A stretch of 64,000 nucleotides of DNA from an uncultured Planctomycetota bacterium (GTDB taxonomy: Bacteria > Planctomycetota > Phycisphaerae > UBA1845 > UTPLA1). Shown here in pieces: positions 42,352 to 51,838 of the stretch (the stretch's first letter is position 1; each line of letters begins with the position of its first letter). The position numbers were made by a program, and so were the translations under genes. Location: the NCBI GenBank assembly GCA_900696465.1, contig CAADGE010000035.1:1-64000 (forward strand), in the 5' to 3' direction. The notes beneath the pieces are model-generated. The model did no database searches. It was not told the DNA's origin and saw nothing but the letters and a program-made list of their open reading frames with translations.

Positions 42352-44232
42352 TCAGCCGGCGAGGATGGGAAGCGCGACGCCGCGACGATCGGCCGAGGAC
42401 TCGCGATCGCGCCAGACATCAACGGAATCCGGCGGGATTGCCGTCGGGCGCTTGGTCTCGATCTCGTCGGGGCGGGCCTTGACGATCGGCAGCTTTGAAC
42501 CGGGGACTGCGTCGCAGCGGACAATCGGTCCGCGCCAGAGCTTCCACGACCAGATGGCCGAATCGAGAGCGGTCTTGGCCAGCGCGGCCATGCCGATGAA
42601 CTGCATACCGATGTCGGCGCCGGCGAGGCGGCGCTTGGGCATGAAGATCGCGCCGAGCAGACTCAACGGGTTGTAGAAGGCCGCATAGCCAGCGATGAGG
42701 TTCCACTGCTTGCGCCAGGGGCTTGGCTCTGTCGTTGCGACCACGTGGTTGCCGTCGAAGCGGGCCTCGTCGACACGCTGACCGGCGACAGTCTTGAAGA
42801 CGGCGCCGTCCTGATAGGGCTTGTCGAAGAAGTTCGTGCCGACAGCGGGGGTCAGCACGGTGATCTGCATGCTGATGGCGCCGTGCTTGCGCAGGTAACG
42901 GACCTGATTGACGAGACCGTAGAGACTGCCGCGGGAATAGAGCGGCTGGCCGTCATGGTGCATCATCATGGGCATGGGGCAGAGGCCGTTGTCGTTCATG
43001 GCGGCGAAGACTTCGGCGGTTTTGCTGCCGGCCTGTCCCTTCTTAACCATGGTGCCAGTGAGGTCCTCGACGCCGAACCAGAGGGCGCGCATTCCTGCAC
43101 GGCGCATCTGCGGCATGAGGTCGATGCACTTGTAGGCGTCGTGAATCGTCGCTTCGGTGCCCCAGCGGACGGCCTTGTGGAAGCGCTGGCCGTTGAAGCG
43201 GCGCTGGGCGAGGTGATCGATCATTTCCTCGACGGTATCGCGGCGATTGAGGAAGTTGTCATCGGTGCCGAAAAAGTTTTTGAAGCCGAAGCGCTCGTGG
43301 AGGGCGAGCATCTCGTCGCCGAGCCGCTCACCGCTCTTGAAGCGAAACGAATTTTGGTTGTACGCTGGAATGGGGCAGTAGCTGCAACGGAACTTGCAGC
43401 CCTGGGTCATGATGAGCGAGATGATCCGCGCGCGGCGACCGACCTCCCGGGCCGACATCGGCTTGGCGCTGAGCGTTTCCCGCTTGTGCGGCGGCTCCAT
43501 CCTTTCGAACGCAGCGATCGGTACCGGCAACTCGTCGAGGTATTGCACGAGACGCTGGATACCGGTGTCGACCAGATGGGCTTCACGGCCGCCGGGCGGA
43601 TCGATGCGATAGACGAGGCCGGGGACGTCTTCCAGCGCGCCGGTGTCACGGGCACGGAGGAAGGCCTGGCGAATCGTTTCGCCGGGGCCCATGCATTCGA
43701 GTAGCCGCTCGATCAGCTCAAGCATGACGTAGGATTCGCCGGTGACGGCACAGTCGGCATTGATTTCGCCGTTGGCGCCGAGGCCGAAGTAGTCCCACGG
43801 TTCGTAGATCGACTTGGGACCTCCGCAGAGGATCAGCGGCCGCTTGTTCTCGGGGATCGTGCACGCATCGGCGACGAGCTTGTAGGCCTCCTGAGCGTGG
43901 ATCTGCATGCTGCTGACCAGCAGGATATCGGGCGGACGGCCATCGAGCAGGGCGCGGGAGGGCTTCACGTTCGGCGACCAGAGCTGGAAGGTAATGCGGG
44001 AATTCTTCAGGCCGGCGGCGTCCAAGGCGTCGCCGACAGCCCGTACGCCGGCAGGGATGATGCGGGTATCGGCAAAAAGGAAGGGCAGCAGCCGGGTCCG
44101 CCGGTCAAAGGCGTACATGATCAGGGCGGAAAGCTCGCGCATCTTCGGCTTCGCCGAGAGGCGACGGCAGATTTCGCGAAATTCGCCCGGGCGGATGTAT
44201 TCGTCACCCAGAGGTCTCTTGGGTAGTTCCAT
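42352..44232 (-). CDS. B12-binding-type radical SAM protein
   Basis: 626 residues from ATG 44232; a start at 44343 would add 37 residues of unclear character. The N-terminal 250 residues look like a cobalamin-binding Rossmann domain (PPDILLVSSMQIHAQEAYKL, LILCGGPKSIYEPWDYF). The radical SAM barrel begins near residue 280, with the 4Fe-4S motif C-x3-C-x2-C in TQGCKFRCSYCPIPAYNQ. Members of this class methylate or rearrange unactivated carbons. The C-terminal 130 residues contain hydrophobic helices and an NPLSLLGAIF stretch seen in hopanoid- and lipid-linked members. The substrate cannot be named from sequence alone. No partner gene lies next to it. Confidence 0.86.
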   Translation of the reverse strand: MELPKRPLGDEYIRPGEFREICRRLSAKPKMRELSALIMYAFDRRTRLLPFLFADTRIIPAGVRAVGDALDAAGLKNSRITFQLWSPNVKPSRALLDGRPPDILLVSSMQIHAQEAYKLVADACTIPENKRPLILCGGPKSIYEPWDYFGLGANGEINADCAVTGESYVMLELIERLLECMGPGETIRQAFLRARDTGALEDVPGLVYRIDPPGGREAHLVDTGIQRLVQYLDELPVPIAAFERMEPPHKRETLSAKPMSAREVGRRARIISLIMTQGCKFRCSYCPIPAYNQNSFRFKSGERLGDEMLALHERFGFKNFFGTDDNFLNRRDTVEEMIDHLAQRRFNGQRFHKAVRWGTEATIHDAYKCIDLMPQMRRAGMRALWFGVEDLTGTMVKKGQAGSKTAEVFAAMNDNGLCPMPMMMHHDGQPLYSRGSLYGLVNQVRYLRKHGAISMQITVLTPAVGTNFFDKPYQDGAVFKTVAGQRVDEARFDGNHVVATTEPSPWRKQWNLIAGYAAFYNPLSLLGAIFMPKRRLAGADIGMQFIGMAALAKTALDSAIWSWKLWRGPIVRCDAVPGSKLPIVKARPDEIETKRPTAIPPDSVDVWRDRESSADRRGVALPILAG

Positions 44233-44482
44233 AATTGCGAGAAAGATAGCCGGATTCGAGGTGAAATGCAACTTAAGCTCCCTCGGAATCGAGGGATGAG
44301 GCCCGTCCGAATACACCGTGGTGATGCGGTTTGGAGGCCGCACTAGTCGGGTAGCGGATTGTGCCGACGATTCTTGCGGTTACACTTTCGCTTCGCCACA
44401 GGACGCAGCAGGATGCGGGCCGGCGCGTTTCGAAACTGCGGCAGCGGTACGGTTACCGCAAAGGCCCGGCGAGGTTGGCACG

Positions 44483-45004
44483 ATGGCTCCGACGGCCGGC
44501 AAGGGCGCGCTTCCCAACGATACGGATTCGATGGATCTCGTGTCGCAGACACGAAGTCTTCGACGCAAGGTCACTTTCTGGCGCCGCGCCGCCTGGATGA
44601 TTCTCGGGGCTGCGGCGGTTTTTCTGATCGTTTTCTGGAATCGCGGGGAGACGCGGCGGCGCGAATGCCGCGCGTCGCTGCAGCATTACTTGGAGCTGGC
44701 CCAGTCCGCCAAACTCGCGACGCAGCGCGCCGATCTGATCGAGCTTCATTGGAACCAGTTTGAGCCGCCCACGGTCGGGCTCTCGCCGATGCACTTCGAC
44801 CTCATCGTTCGCAACTGGGGTACGCTGCCGAAGGCCGGAGAGCGGATTCCGCTCGCCATCTGCCGCGATCGACACATCACGACGCTTTCCATCGGGCGTC
44901 ACCTGCTTTATGCGACGGAAAAGGGCCTGGCGATAACCTGGCTCGATGAGGAGGCCGCTCAGGAGTATGTCGAAGACGCTCGAAAGGACAATCGCACGCA
45001 TTGA
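44483..45004 (+). CDS. Single-pass membrane protein, unknown
   Basis: 173 residues from ATG 44483, where GAGG lies 8 nt upstream. A basic segment (RSLRRKVTFWRRA) is followed by one transmembrane helix (WMILGAAAVFLIVFW) near residues 40-55. The remaining 115 residues would face outward, with an amphipathic helix and strands (HFDLIVRNWGTLPKAGERIPLAIC). No family recognised. It is divergent from the radical SAM gene. Confidence 0.68.
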   Translation: MAPTAGKGALPNDTDSMDLVSQTRSLRRKVTFWRRAAWMILGAAAVFLIVFWNRGETRRRECRASLQHYLELAQSAKLATQRADLIELHWNQFEPPTVGLSPMHFDLIVRNWGTLPKAGERIPLAICRDRHITTLSIGRHLLYATEKGLAITWLDEEAAQEYVEDARKDNRTH

Positions 45005-45105
45005 AATTCATCTCGTGGCATGGCGGCAGGTGTCGGCCGCGTGGAAAGCAAAGTCCGAATCGGATATACTCATCGAGAGCCACCAACGGGAGCGAGGGGA
45101 AGTTC

Positions 45106-46098
45106 ATGTCTGAGTCGCGGCGTCGCCCGACGCATCTGCTGCTGATATATCTGCTGATCGCGATGGGTGGGCCGGCCTGCGATACCGCATCCATTTTGCC
45201 TCCCGGATCTAACAGCGGAGGATCGACCGGAGGAAACATCGCCGGGCAGGGAGGGAACCCGACCACCACGACAACTTCCTCGCCGAGTGCCACGGTACTC
45301 GAGCAGCTCTCACTGGAGCGACTGAACCGGGCGCGGCTGCGGCCGGGACAGGAAGCGTCGAACAACGGCATTGCGCTGGATGAGGGCATTCCCGGTCAAC
45401 TCGTTGACGGACCGCGGCAGCCGGTAACGCTCAACAACCTGCTCTCGGCTGCCGCTCGGCAGCACAGTCAGGACATGCTTTCCCGAAACTATTTCGCGCA
45501 CAACACGCCCGAGGGGATCACACCTTTCATGCGGATGACCAACGCCGGTTACCTCTTCAACGGGGCGGGCGAGAACCTGGCCTGGCGCGGCACAACGGGA
45601 ACGCTGAACGAGATCAGCACAGTGGAGACGCAGCACTCGGACCTCTTCGTCGATGATGATATTCCGGATCGCGGACACCGGGTCACGATGCTCAACGGCG
45701 TCTTCCGCGAGGTGGGGATCGGGGTCGTTCGGGGCTTCTACACGAACAACGGCGTGCGCTACGATTCGATCATGCAGACACAGGACTTTGGCACGCCGCC
45801 CAACCCGCCGACTTTCGTCCTCGGAGTCGTCTACAACGACACGAACAACAATGGGCGATATGACGCGGGCGAGGGTGTCGCCAGCGCAGCCGTTTCGCTG
45901 GGCGATGTCGTGAGGACAGCCAACGCCGGCGGCGGCTACTCCTTCGCCGTGACCCAGAGCGGGCAATATACGCTTCAATTCTCCGGCAACCGGTCTCAGA
46001 CCCTGAACATCACGCGGGGCCAGCCGAACATCAAGGTGGACCTGGTGAACGGGACGACGATCGTCATCAACCTGGGCGTGGGCATCCTGGGGAACTAG
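45106..46098 (+). CDS. CAP/SCP-domain lipoprotein with SdrD-type repeat domain
   Basis: 330 residues from ATG 45106 with GAGGGG upstream. The signal ends G-P-A-C (lipid Cys near residue 25). A Gly/Ser/Thr-rich linker precedes a CAP domain (about 64-230): LERLNRARLRP, HSQDMLSRNYFAHNTPEG, NGAGENLAW and HRVTMLNGVFREVGIGV. The last 90 residues start VLGVVYNDTNNNGRYDAGEG, an SdrD B-like or carboxypeptidase-regulatory beta domain with a likely calcium loop. CAP proteins of bacteria are secreted, with unclear biochemical roles. The next gene starts 92 bp later on the same strand. Confidence 0.88.
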   Translation: MSESRRRPTHLLLIYLLIAMGGPACDTASILPPGSNSGGSTGGNIAGQGGNPTTTTTSSPSATVLEQLSLERLNRARLRPGQEASNNGIALDEGIPGQLVDGPRQPVTLNNLLSAAARQHSQDMLSRNYFAHNTPEGITPFMRMTNAGYLFNGAGENLAWRGTTGTLNEISTVETQHSDLFVDDDIPDRGHRVTMLNGVFREVGIGVVRGFYTNNGVRYDSIMQTQDFGTPPNPPTFVLGVVYNDTNNNGRYDAGEGVASAAVSLGDVVRTANAGGGYSFAVTQSGQYTLQFSGNRSQTLNITRGQPNIKVDLVNGTTIVINLGVGILGN

Positions 46099-46190
46099 GC
46101 GACCACCCCTCAAATTCACAAAATATATCGGGTCGGTGTCCGAATACCGGTCGTGGAGTCATCGTTTTTAACCGTGGTAGGAGATCTGTG

Positions 46191-46841
46191 ATGGTGCGCA
46201 GAATGAGTTACATGCTGGCGGCGCTGACGATCGGAACGCTGGGTTGCCAGCCGATGACCGGCATTTGCGGAAGCGGAATCGAGAAGACGGAGGTTCGCCA
46301 GGTCGAATCCTTCGACGCGGTGGCGCTGTCCGGATCGGGCCGGATGGAGGTGACGCTGGGCGATGCCTCGCCGCTCTCCATTACGGCAGATGATAACCTG
46401 CTGGAATTGATCGAGTCGAAGGTGGTCGACGGGCGGTTGACGATCCGACCGACGCAAAACATCAATCCTTCTTCAGAGATCGTGCTGAAGGTCAGCACGC
46501 CTGCGCTGCGGCAGGTGAAGTGTTCCGGTGCGACGAAACTGGTGGTTCACGGTGCTAAGGGCGAGGAACTCAAGATCGCCGTAAGCGGCGCCAGCACGGT
46601 CCACGCAGACGGCCAGGTGGGACGGTTTGAAGTCGCGGTGAGCGGCGCCGGGGATATCTTTGCCTCGGAACTCAAGTCCGACGAGGTACAGGTGACCATC
46701 AGCGGGGCCGGCAGCGCGCAGCTGCACGCGGAGAAGAAACTCAAGGCGACCATCAGCGGCGCGGGCTCGATCACCTACAGCGGGACGCCGGAGGTTGATC
46801 AGCAGGTTTCCGGTGCGGGGACGATCAAGCGCAAGAGCTGA
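46191..46841 (+). CDS. DUF2807 (GIN-domain) lipoprotein
   Basis: 216 residues. The ATG at 46191 is used rather than the GTG just before it, since GGAG lies 7 nt upstream. The signal ends G-T-L-G-C with lipid Cys at residue 18. The rest is a right-handed beta-helix of the DUF2807 type (head GIN domain of putative autotransporter adhesins). It has the motif V-S-G-A-G or I-S-G-A-G repeated at about 20-residue intervals. Probably faces the periplasm or the surface. The 3' end overlaps the desaturase gene on the other strand by 43 bp. Confidence 0.88.
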   Translation: MVRRMSYMLAALTIGTLGCQPMTGICGSGIEKTEVRQVESFDAVALSGSGRMEVTLGDASPLSITADDNLLELIESKVVDGRLTIRPTQNINPSSEIVLKVSTPALRQVKCSGATKLVVHGAKGEELKIAVSGASTVHADGQVGRFEVAVSGAGDIFASELKSDEVQVTISGAGSAQLHAEKKLKATISGAGSITYSGTPEVDQQVSGAGTIKRKS

Positions 46842-47887
46842 CTGTCACTCCGCCCATCCTGAAGTCTGGCCGCAGCATCCGAATCCGTATTGCAGTCATT
46901 TTCGGCGCTCGTTACACCTGGCGCGTCTGTCGCCTGGACCGTGCTTCTGGCCGCCATGGCTTCCGCAGCGGGAAGGCGCAAGTTCCACGCCAGGCCGAAT
47001 ACGTTCAACGTGCGAATGACCAGATAGCTGATGTCGATCTGCCACCAGCGCAGGCCGTGTCGGGCAGAGGTCGGGAAGGCGTGATGGTTGTTGTGCCACC
47101 CTTCACCCCAGGCAAGGATGCCGAAAATGGGGTTGTTTCGACTGTGATCGCCGGTGCGGAATGGGCGACTGCCCCAGATGTGACAGACGGAGTTGATGCT
47201 CCAGGTCACATGGTGAACAACGAAGACGCGAACGAGTCCGCCCCAGATGAAGCCGGTCAGTACGCCGAACCACGATTGCGTAACGAGACCGCCGATGATC
47301 GCCGGGAGAAACAGGCCGAGGGCCACCCAGAGCGGGAACAACCTGCTGACCGTTGCGACCACGGAGTCACGTCGCAGGTCGCGCACGTAGCCGGCCAGTT
47401 CGGGGGAATCTTTCTGAAAGAGCCAGCCGATGTGTGAATGCCAGAGACCGCGAAGGACACCGATGACGCCGGAGCCATAGGCATGCGGTGAATGAGGATC
47501 TTCTTCCTCGTCGCTGTGCTGGTGATGCCGGCGATGGGTTGCTACCCAGTGGAGGACGGAGCCCTGGACGGCCATGGAGCCGGCCACGGAGAGGAGAAAT
47601 TTGACGGGGCGGGTGGTTTCAAAGGCGCGATGGGTCAGCAGGCGGTGGTAGCCGATGGTGATGCCCATGGCGGTGATAGCGTACAAAGCGAAGAAGAGGG
47701 CCAGGTCCACGGTACTGACACCGCGACCCCAGAGGAGCCAGACAGCGACGACGAGACCTGCCAGCGGCAGGATGATGGCGAAGAAAGTGGCGATTCGAGC
47801 ATTGGATGTTACGTCTGCGGGATGCGCATCGTCGATCTCGTGAGTTGCTGAGACAATCCCTTCCGGGGGGGCGATGATGGACTGCAC
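46799..47887 (-). CDS. Acyl-CoA/fatty acid desaturase (delta-9 type)
   Basis: 362 residues starting at GTG 47887, with GGAGG 8 nt upstream. Three His boxes of membrane di-iron desaturases are present: HRLLTHR at about residue 80, HRRHH at about 115 and HNNHHAFP at about 255. Four transmembrane helices surround them. Introduces a double bond into saturated acyl chains using oxygen and an electron donor, which adjusts membrane fluidity and implies an at least partly aerobic life. The last 50 residues are polar and their coding region runs 43 bp into the convergent DUF2807 gene. Confidence 0.92.
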   Translation of the reverse strand: MQSIIAPPEGIVSATHEIDDAHPADVTSNARIATFFAIILPLAGLVVAVWLLWGRGVSTVDLALFFALYAITAMGITIGYHRLLTHRAFETTRPVKFLLSVAGSMAVQGSVLHWVATHRRHHQHSDEEEDPHSPHAYGSGVIGVLRGLWHSHIGWLFQKDSPELAGYVRDLRRDSVVATVSRLFPLWVALGLFLPAIIGGLVTQSWFGVLTGFIWGGLVRVFVVHHVTWSINSVCHIWGSRPFRTGDHSRNNPIFGILAWGEGWHNNHHAFPTSARHGLRWWQIDISYLVIRTLNVFGLAWNLRLPAAEAMAARSTVQATDAPGVTSAENDCNTDSDAAARLQDGRSDSQLLRLIVPAPETC

Positions 47888-47976
47888 GCGAAGTACCTCC
47901 GTGTCGATGATTTATCGTCAGAAGAATCGCCCGGCCCGCAATCATGTGCGGACCGGGCGCGAGTTGGCATGTTAAA

Positions 47977-48013
47977 GGGTCCGCGCCGCCGTGTCGAAAC
48001 GGGGCGCGGACCC
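47977..48013 (-). terminator. Hairpin terminator after the RRM gene
   Basis: GGGTCCGCGCC (47977-47987) pairs with GGCGCGGACCC (48003-48013); the minus-strand exit reads TTTAAC. The T-run is short, but the 11-bp GC stem is strong. Confidence 0.55.
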
Positions 48014-48035
48014 GAAGCAATCATCGAAAGATAAG

Positions 48036-48347
48036 TTAGTAGCGACCGCCGCGGCGACCGCCGCCGCCTCCGCCGCCGCCGTAACCGCCGGAGCGGTTTT
48101 CCTTCGGTCGGGCTTCGTTGACCTTGAGGGCGCGGCCATCGTGTTCCTTGCCGTCGAGCGCGGCGATGGCGGCCTCGGCCTCCCCGCTGCTGCTCATTTC
48201 GACAAAGCCGAAGCCCTTGCTGCGGCCGGTGTCGCGGTCGGTGATGACCTGTGCGCTGTCAACGCCGCCGAAGGGGCCGAAGAGGTCCCGCAGCTCGTTG
48301 TCAGAGACGTTAAAACTCAGATTGCCCACATACAGTTTCTTGCCCAT
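48036..48347 (-). CDS. RRM-domain RNA-binding protein
   Basis: 103 residues, GGAG before ATG. One RNA-recognition motif (residues 4-80) with RNP2 LYVGNL and RNP1 KGFGFVEM, followed by a Gly/Arg-rich tail (GGYGGGGGGGGRRGGRY). This is the small RRM-Gly form found in cyanobacteria and planctomycetes. There it binds single-stranded RNA and is often cold-induced. The leader upstream (48348-48604, 257 bp to the next gene) is long enough for a structured 5' UTR, which cannot be judged by eye. It stands as a single gene with its own terminator. Confidence 0.93.
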   Translation of the reverse strand: MGKKLYVGNLSFNVSDNELRDLFGPFGGVDSAQVITDRDTGRSKGFGFVEMSSSGEAEAAIAALDGKEHDGRALKVNEARPKENRSGGYGGGGGGGGRRGGRY

Positions 48348-48604
48348 GTTTTTTCTCCAAATGGAATGGGCCGATCAACCCGTTCTTTCGCTTTCAGGGT
48401 CGAGATGAAAGTGTCCGACGGTTCGGACCGGAAGGAATGAAGATCGCGAGAGAAAACAGGTGCGGGCAGTCACAAGACATGTCACGAAACCTGACCAGCT
48501 CGGTCGTCGAACCAACCACGGGCAAGTATAGGGGCGGTGCCGGTAAGGGTCAAGCCGGACTCCACGCATCTCGAAAACCGCTTCCAGGCGCTGCAAAGGC
48601 CGAT

Positions 48605-49570
48605 TCAATGGCTGTTTCGCGTCGATTCCTGTCCCTGCTCCATGCGGCGGAGGCGGTAGGAGACGTCTTCGACGACGCCGCGGGTGGAGTTGATCAGGTC
48701 AGCGACGATGCCGGTGAGGATCATCTGAAAGCCGGCGAGCAGGAGGATGGCTGCGAGGATAAGCGACTGGACATGCTGATCGTGCTCTTCGGTGAAGAAG
48801 AAGAAGTACAAAAAGCGCAGGCCGATGAGGAAACCGGCGGCGAAGGCGACGAGCCCGCAGGCGGCGAACATCTTCATTGCCTGATAGGACGAATAGACGC
48901 GGACCATGATGCCCATGGACCGGCTGATGAAGACGCCGATGTTTGAAAAGAGCCGGGACTCGCGCAGTTTTTCATTCGTGCGGATGGGCAGACTGATCGT
49001 GATCAGCCGCTTGCGACCCGCCTGAATGGCGTGATCGACGGTGTGATCGAAGTCCGTCGAGCAGACGAGCCGCATCGCCGCCTCGCGGCTGTAGGCGCGA
49101 AAGCCGCTGGCCACGTCGGGCACTTCGATGCCGGCCAGGAAGCTGACCACCTTGCTGCCGAGGGTCTGCATCTTCTTCTTGATGAAGGAAAAGTGAGCGA
49201 CTTTTTCCGGCTCGCGGTCACCGATGACCAGATGGGCGCGGCCCTCGAGGATCGGCCGGACCAGCCGGGGGATGTCACCGCCATAGTACTGGTTGTCGCC
49301 GTCGGTGTTGACGATGATGTCGGCGCCGCATCGAAGGCAGTAGTCGATGCCGGCGGCGAAGGCATGGCCCAGACCGCGGTTTCCGGGGAACTTGAGGATG
49401 TGCTCGACACCCATTTCCCGTGCGACCTCGACGGTGCGGTCGGTGCAGCCGTCGTCGATAATGAGGATTTCGACCTTATCGATGCCGGGAATCTGCCGGG
49501 GGATGTCGCGGAGGGTCGCTGGCAGGGTTTCCTCTTCGTTGAGGCAGGGGATTTGAACAATGAGCTTCAT
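48605..49570 (-). CDS. GT2 glycosyltransferase with C-terminal membrane helices
   Basis: 321 residues from ATG 49570 (a start at 49609 adds 13 Arg-rich residues). GT-A fold of the polyprenyl-phosphate sugar transferase group: VQIPCLNEEETLP, IIDDGCTDRTVEVA and the D-x-D equivalent VNTDGDNQYYGGDI. Two or three transmembrane helices lie near the C-terminus (FAACGLVAFAAGFLIGL, LILAAILLLAGFQMI). Such enzymes charge undecaprenyl phosphate with a sugar for transfer across the membrane. The GT39-like gene at 59390 could use such a donor, but there is no direct link. Confidence 0.9.
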   Translation of the reverse strand: MKLIVQIPCLNEEETLPATLRDIPRQIPGIDKVEILIIDDGCTDRTVEVAREMGVEHILKFPGNRGLGHAFAAGIDYCLRCGADIIVNTDGDNQYYGGDIPRLVRPILEGRAHLVIGDREPEKVAHFSFIKKKMQTLGSKVVSFLAGIEVPDVASGFRAYSREAAMRLVCSTDFDHTVDHAIQAGRKRLITISLPIRTNEKLRESRLFSNIGVFISRSMGIMVRVYSSYQAMKMFAACGLVAFAAGFLIGLRFLYFFFFTEEHDQHVQSLILAAILLLAGFQMILTGIVADLINSTRGVVEDVSYRLRRMEQGQESTRNSH

Positions 49571-49762
49571 GCTGCGGAACCCGGAGCCACGATGCCGACG
49601 TCGCAGCATCGCCTTGCGACCTGCGATGCTATAAACGTTTCCCCGCGGCCTGTCCAGCGGGCAGCTCTCAGCCGATCACAAACTACAAACAGCCGCACCT
49701 TATGCATCGTGCCGTGCTTGGGAATCGTGGCCAGTTCTTCGTCATCTGCAACACGTCATTCG

Positions 49763-51760
49763 TCAATTGTCTTGCGCCGCCAGCGCGTTGATCTCTTTCA
49801 TGATGTATTCCGCCACTTCGCGGTAGGCCTCCTTGTCTTTCTCGCGGCCGCGCCAGGGGGACAGGTCGATCGGCGGGCCGTAGCGCACCTTCGCCCGGTG
49901 ACGACGGAGGAGTGGCGCGATGACGCTGATGAAGTCTGCGAGCTTTGACGCGTTTGAGAAGCGCGGCTGGGTGACACCGGAGATGTAAGCCGGGACGACC
50001 GTCGCGCCACTGCGAAGTGCCAATAGGCCGACACCTTCGCGGACTTCGATCGGCTCCTCCGGAAACTGGATGCGACCCTGGGGGAAGATGCCCAGGCATC
50101 GGCCCTGCTCGAGGTGTCGCAGCGCCGCCTTGATGGAAGCGATGTCGATGCCGGTGCGATTAACAGGCACGCACTCGATCATCTCCACGAGGCGGCCGAA
50201 GATCGGCCACCGGGCGAATTCCCGGGCGATCATGAAGCTGACGAAGCGATTCGGGCTGGTGGCCGTCAGCAGGAAGGGATCGAGCGTGCTGGCGTGGTTG
50301 GCCGCGACGATGACCGGCCCTTCGGCCGGAACGGTGCAGATGCCGTCGCGCTGCACCCGTGCCCAAAAGCGGCAGTAGAACTCGTTCAGATTCTTCCAGA
50401 AGGTGATGGCCAGTCCGAAGCGGCCGCGGCGCAACCGGGTCCGGCTCGCCCAGATGCCGCTGGAGACGAGGACCAGACCTACGGCGGTCAGCAGCAAGAC
50501 GACGTAGTCGTCGATGTTTTCCCATCGGGGAATGCCAAGCATGCCGAGAAAGATGAGCAGGCCGAGCATGGTGGTCACGTCTTTGACGCCGAAGACACGG
50601 CCGCGGAAGAAATCGGGCACGACCTTCTGGATGAGCGCATTCGTGCCGACAAGCACGCCTGAGCCGAACATGCCGGTGAAGAAGAGCCCCGCACCTCCGG
50701 AGATCTTTCCGATCTGAAAGCCGGCGACGATCGCCAGCCAGAGGACGGCGAGGCCGGCGCCCTTGAGCGACCAGCAGACGGCGATTTCGCTGCGAACAGC
50801 ATCCCCGAGCCAGGCGAGCAGCAGGGCGCCGCTGAGCATTCCAATGCCGAGGCAGGCGTTGTAGTAACCGATGTCGGTGACGGTACCACCGAAGACATGC
50901 CCGACCAGCGCGGGAATCACACTGCGCACGACACCGGCGGCGGCCCAGAAGAGGACGGCGAAGACGATGATCTCGATGACCCGTCGATGACGGCGGCAAT
51001 AGCCGACACCCTCGAGGAGTCCGCGCCGCCGAGGTGTGCCGGCGAGATGGATCGAAGACCGCTGCGGCGGCTGGATGGCCACGATGAACAGAGCGCTGAC
51101 CAGGAAGGTCAGTCCGTTGATGCGAAAGTTCAGCGCCGGCCCGTAGCGCACGACCAGGTAGCCACCGATGATGAAAGACACGATCGAAGCAATCGGTCCC
51201 ATCGCGTTCATCAGTCCGTTGCCGCGGACGATCTGCTCCGATCGAATGAGGGTCGGCAGCATGGCCGCCCGGGCGGGGGAGAACATGGCCGCGAAGAGGC
51301 CGACGAAGAAGAGCGGCGCCGCGTAGAGCCAGGGGCTGTAGAGGGCAGGTTTGCCGTCGGCTTCGGGCCGCAGTTCGAGCGAGGTGCCCTCAAAGGCGTC
51401 GAAGAGCCAAAGAAAACAGGCGTAGAGCGAAAAAAGGACCATGGCGCGAACAACGTCCGCGGTGATCATGACCCATTTTCGCGGGAGGCGGTCTGCGAGG
51501 TAGCCCATGACCGGCCCGAAGAGAGCAAAGGGCATCATGAAGACGAAGAGCATGATCGCGGTGATGCGCGTGGAGTTGGGCCGGTTGGTTGCTTCCTGCA
51601 TTTCGAGCAGGGCCATTTCGGACAGATGGTCGCCCATGGCACTGGTCGTGTAGGCGCACCAGAGCAGAATGAAGTTTCGATTGCGAAAGATCGAAGCCGG
51701 CGGCTGTTGCGGCGCTGCATCGGTCGTCGGCGCAGGTGATTGGTGTTCATGACTCGACAT
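49763..51760 (-). CDS. MFS transporter fused to a PlsC-type acyltransferase
   Basis: 665 residues. Residues 1-430 form a 12-helix major facilitator domain (MGYLADRLPRKWVMI between helices 2 and 3). Residues about 450-660 form a 1-acyl-glycerol-3-phosphate acyltransferase-like domain: ANHASTLDP gives the N-H-x4-D motif, and GIFPQGRIQFPEEP the glycerol-phosphate region, where FPEGTRS is usual. This order matches LplT-Aas fusions that flip and re-acylate lysophospholipids, but the acyl-ACP ligase part of Aas is missing. It starts 78 bp after the histidine kinase gene on the same strand. Confidence 0.88.
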   Translation of the reverse strand: MSSHEHQSPAPTTDAAPQQPPASIFRNRNFILLWCAYTTSAMGDHLSEMALLEMQEATNRPNSTRITAIMLFVFMMPFALFGPVMGYLADRLPRKWVMITADVVRAMVLFSLYACFLWLFDAFEGTSLELRPEADGKPALYSPWLYAAPLFFVGLFAAMFSPARAAMLPTLIRSEQIVRGNGLMNAMGPIASIVSFIIGGYLVVRYGPALNFRINGLTFLVSALFIVAIQPPQRSSIHLAGTPRRRGLLEGVGYCRRHRRVIEIIVFAVLFWAAAGVVRSVIPALVGHVFGGTVTDIGYYNACLGIGMLSGALLLAWLGDAVRSEIAVCWSLKGAGLAVLWLAIVAGFQIGKISGGAGLFFTGMFGSGVLVGTNALIQKVVPDFFRGRVFGVKDVTTMLGLLIFLGMLGIPRWENIDDYVVLLLTAVGLVLVSSGIWASRTRLRRGRFGLAITFWKNLNEFYCRFWARVQRDGICTVPAEGPVIVAANHASTLDPFLLTATSPNRFVSFMIAREFARWPIFGRLVEMIECVPVNRTGIDIASIKAALRHLEQGRCLGIFPQGRIQFPEEPIEVREGVGLLALRSGATVVPAYISGVTQPRFSNASKLADFISVIAPLLRRHRAKVRYGPPIDLSPWRGREKDKEAYREVAEYIMKEINALAAQDN

Positions 51761-51838
51761 GGCGGCGTAGCATAGCGAGAAATGAGGTTTGCGGAATGTG
51801 CGACGAACGTTTCGAGATCTTCGGAGATTGCACGGCGA

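Noticed and set aside
42745-43704. 319-codon plus-strand frame over the radical SAM gene
   Set aside because: No start signal and no domain; the minus strand has the intact Fe-S motif.
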